NCBI GenBank assembly: GCA_030038695.1
Contig: JASHSN010000546.1
Span: 1 to 6,926 of the forward strand
DNA from: Nitrososphaeraceae archaeon
Lineage (GTDB): Archaea; Thermoproteota; Nitrososphaeria; Nitrososphaerales; Nitrososphaeraceae
Length of the DNA stretch: 6,926 nucleotides
Direction: 5' to 3'
Shown in pieces: positions 4,798-6,926 of this stretch. The position numbers and the translations under genes were made by a program. Within the stretch, counting starts at the first letter, position 1; the number at the start of each line of letters is the position of its first letter. The notes beneath the pieces were generated by a model. The model searched no databases. It was given only the letters and a program-made list of their open reading frames with translations, and had not been told where the DNA came from.

Positions 4798-6926
4798 ATG
4801 TTTGACAATGATAGAGTAGACGCAAAAAAAGATACTCGTAATGAAAGGATCGAGGTGTTATATAATAAAGAAATAATTGTTAATACGTATATGCAAGCTC
4901 TTCATAACGCCAACAAATGGGATTATTTCGTGGAAACAAAGTCATCGCTATTAGTACCCTTGGGGGACGAATTACTAAATGAAGCATTAGTTGATGCTAA
5001 AAGTAGGGGCATAAAACTAAGATTTATTACCGAAATTACAAAAGATAACGTAAGTCGCTGCAAAGACACAATGAAAATTGCAGAGCTTAGGCATTTAGAG
5101 GGAGTGCGAGGAAATTTTGCTGTGAGCGACAAGGACTATATTGCTACTACTGTTACAGGTATAGAAGTCCATTCGATAAGTACACCATATGCCATCTACA
5201 GTAATGTCAACGGAGATATAAAACAGCAGAATTATGTGTTTGAGATTCTATGGAATAAAGCAATCCCAGCTGAACGTAGAATAAGTCAGATCGAAGAAGG
5301 AGCAATCATAGAGAGAACAGAGGTGTTGTATGGAACTGATAACGTAATAAATAACGAATTGCATTTTTTCTCCGGAGCAAAAACTAGAATTGATACATGT
5401 ATGGACTATAGTCGACCTGCGTTGGCTATTTGCATTGAAGCAATAAGAAAGTCATTTGTAGAGACAAAAGGAAAAGGTGTACAATTACGATATCTTACAG
5501 AAATCACAAATGAAAATTTATCTTATTGTAAAGAGTTAATGAGCATGGTTAATGAAGTTCGTCATCTGGATGGGATAAAAGGCAATTTTATGATAAGCGA
5601 GAGTGAATATCTCGCTACCGTTTCACATGACAAAATAAAGCTATCAGATATAATTATTTTTAGTAATGTCAAAGAAATAGTAGAGCATCAACAGTATGTA
5701 TTTCATACTTTTTGGGATAAGGCGATACCATGTGAACAACGGATTAGAGAGATTGAAGAAGGAACAGTCCATTATGATACAAGAATAATTAAAGATACTC
5801 AACAGATAATCAAAGAAATTTATCGTTTAATTGTTGACTCAAATGAATTATATACATGTCTAACAACTGGAGGAATAGAATATAGCTACGACCATTTTTT
5901 TGAGACAAAGAAGAAACTATTGGAGAGGCAAAAGAGCGGAGAACATAAGGGTATTAAAGGCATAACCATTATTGATGAATCTAATAGGAAATTAGCTAAA
6001 ATCCTCGTAGATGCAGGCATACAAATAAAGCATGTCAGAAATCTTCCACCAATAGGCTTTACTCTTTCAGATAAACAAATTGCAGTCACGATAGAAAAGA
6101 TGGAAGTCTGCGGGGCGGTTCAAAACCTATTGCTTAGTAATGAACCTGTCTATATTAGTCATTTTCTTTCCATATTCGAAGAGTTATGGAAAAATGGAAT
6201 TAATGCCGTAGACAGGTTAAAGGATATTGAAGCTGGTGCTGACTTGGCAGATATCGAAGTTATTCAAAGTTCATCTAGAGCAGGAGACTTATACTTGGAG
6301 CTTGTAAAGAACGCCAAAGAGGAAATATTATTCATCTTTCCTTCAAGCACAGCACTTATTCGCCAAGACAATATGGGAGCAGTACCTTTAGCAATCCAGG
6401 CAGCAAAAAAACGTGGAGCGAAGGTAAGAATTTTGGTTCCCTACAATAAAGAAGTTGAAGATAGACTCAAGCTTAATGTAGGACTAGGACGAAGGACTAT
6501 GTATAACGCTGATATAGATGTTAGATATACTGAACAAACGTCTGGGACAATGGCTACAATCCTAGTAGTTGATAGAAAGGTTTCTCTAGTAATGGAGTTA
6601 AGAGACGATTCAAAAACAACTTTTGATGAAGCAATAGGATTGTCGACATATTCTAATAGCAAAGCAGGGGTTCTATCATATGTTGCAATATTTGAAAATC
6701 TGTGGGCGCTGACTGAACTATATAAACAGGTTAAGGAAGCGAACGAGCGTCTGACGCTTCATGATAAAATGCAGCAAGAGTTTATCAACGTGGCAGCTCA
6801 TGAATTAAGAACACCGATACAACCTATTTTAACCTCGGTCGGCCCCCTTCACTCAAAAAAGGGAGATGTCAGTAATCAGCAGATGGATGATTCACTTGAG
6901 ATGATTCATAGAAATGCACAAAGATT
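4798..6926 (+). CDS. Sensor histidine kinase with four tandem sensor modules (C-terminus beyond the window)
   Basis: The frame is open for 709 codons and runs off the window. ATG 4798 is the first start after an in-frame TAG at 4756. Four diverged modules follow: about 17-168, 173-322, 325-481 and 482-638. Modules 1 and 2 share LRFITEIT/LRYLTEIT (74-81, 230-237), a Cys-Lys (88, 244), RHLEG/RHLDG (98-102, 255-259), GNF (105, 262) and a helix with Trp152/Trp306 followed by KAIPxExRIxxIEEG. Module 3 keeps the frame (VRNLPPIGF, Trp464) and module 4 ends at Trp636. The fold resembles the catalytically empty phospholipase-D/TrmB-like sensor domains of thaumarchaeal kinases; I see no HKD motif. A helical linker (639-658) leads to the HisKA H-box FINVAAHELRTPIQPIL (662-678), with His668 the predicted phosphate acceptor. 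The ATP-binding domain is not in view. No membrane segment is seen, so it probably senses a cytosolic cue and phosphorylates an unknown response regulator. Confidence 0.88.
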   Translation, partial: MFDNDRVDAKKDTRNERIEVLYNKEIIVNTYMQALHNANKWDYFVETKSSLLVPLGDELLNEALVDAKSRGIKLRFITEITKDNVSRCKDTMKIAELRHLEGVRGNFAVSDKDYIATTVTGIEVHSISTPYAIYSNVNGDIKQQNYVFEILWNKAIPAERRISQIEEGAIIERTEVLYGTDNVINNELHFFSGAKTRIDTCMDYSRPALAICIEAIRKSFVETKGKGVQLRYLTEITNENLSYCKELMSMVNEVRHLDGIKGNFMISESEYLATVSHDKIKLSDIIIFSNVKEIVEHQQYVFHTFWDKAIPCEQRIREIEEGTVHYDTRIIKDTQQIIKEIYRLIVDSNELYTCLTTGGIEYSYDHFFETKKKLLERQKSGEHKGIKGITIIDESNRKLAKILVDAGIQIKHVRNLPPIGFTLSDKQIAVTIEKMEVCGAVQNLLLSNEPVYISHFLSIFEELWKNGINAVDRLKDIEAGADLADIEVIQSSSRAGDLYLELVKNAKEEILFIFPSSTALIRQDNMGAVPLAIQAAKKRGAKVRILVPYNKEVEDRLKLNVGLGRRTMYNADIDVRYTEQTSGTMATILVVDRKVSLVMELRDDSKTTFDEAIGLSTYSNSKAGVLSYVAIFENLWALTELYKQVKEANERLTLHDKMQQEFINVAAHELRTPIQPILTSVGPLHSKKGDVSNQQMDDSLEMIHRNAQR

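Noticed and set aside
4923..6662. Several minus-strand frames of 67-73 codons
   Set aside because: All lie within the histidine kinase gene in antisense and are its shadows.

Overview
The window looks like an accessory, gene-poor stretch of an ammonia-oxidising archaeon of the class Nitrososphaeria (Thaumarchaeota, soil group I.1b; the AT-rich composition is closer to Nitrosocosmicus-like than to Nitrososphaera genomes). This rests on the multi-module histidine kinase with the H-box context FINVAAHELRTPIQPIL, on archaeal-type TATA-like boxes close to start codons, and on long spacers between single genes. The assignment is inference from familiarity with these families; no search was run.

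Layout, left to right. 1-288 (-): 5' part of an IS481-type transposase gene, broken by an in-frame stop and cut by the window edge; its putative element end reaches about 331. 408-638 (-) and 881-1060 (-): two small genes of unknown function. 1061-1557: a gene-free spacer with a possible decayed coding remnant. 1558-2598 (-): a FUSC-family integral membrane protein, probably an aromatic or organic acid exporter, with a GATA microsatellite in its leader. 2823-3020 (-): a small acidic protein that appears to have lost its N-terminal membrane anchor through an in-frame TGA. 3027-3083: a second copy of the IS end. 3267-3905 (-): a secreted or anchored protein of 212 residues with three C-x9-C loops, Thr/Ala/Gly-rich tandem repeats and a Trp/His/Lys-rich tail. 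3906-4797: mostly non-coding, with one doubtful ORF (4232-4480). 4798-6926 (+): a large sensor histidine kinase, open at the window end.

The kinase is the only + strand gene. It has no visible transmembrane segment in the 709 residues seen and is built from four tandem diverged modules of about 155-170 residues, each ending in an F-x2-(L/F)-W helix; the last of these helices leads straight into the phospho-accepting H-box. The other genes are single transcription units on the - strand rather than an operon, and nothing links them functionally beyond several being cell-envelope proteins (FUSC exporter, acidic small protein, Cys-loop secreted protein).

Most notable are the secreted protein with its regular C-x5-G-x3-C loops and GK-aromatic tail, the four-module kinase, and the IS remains: a pseudogene transposase plus a detached copy of the same element end directly upstream of the interrupted small acidic gene.
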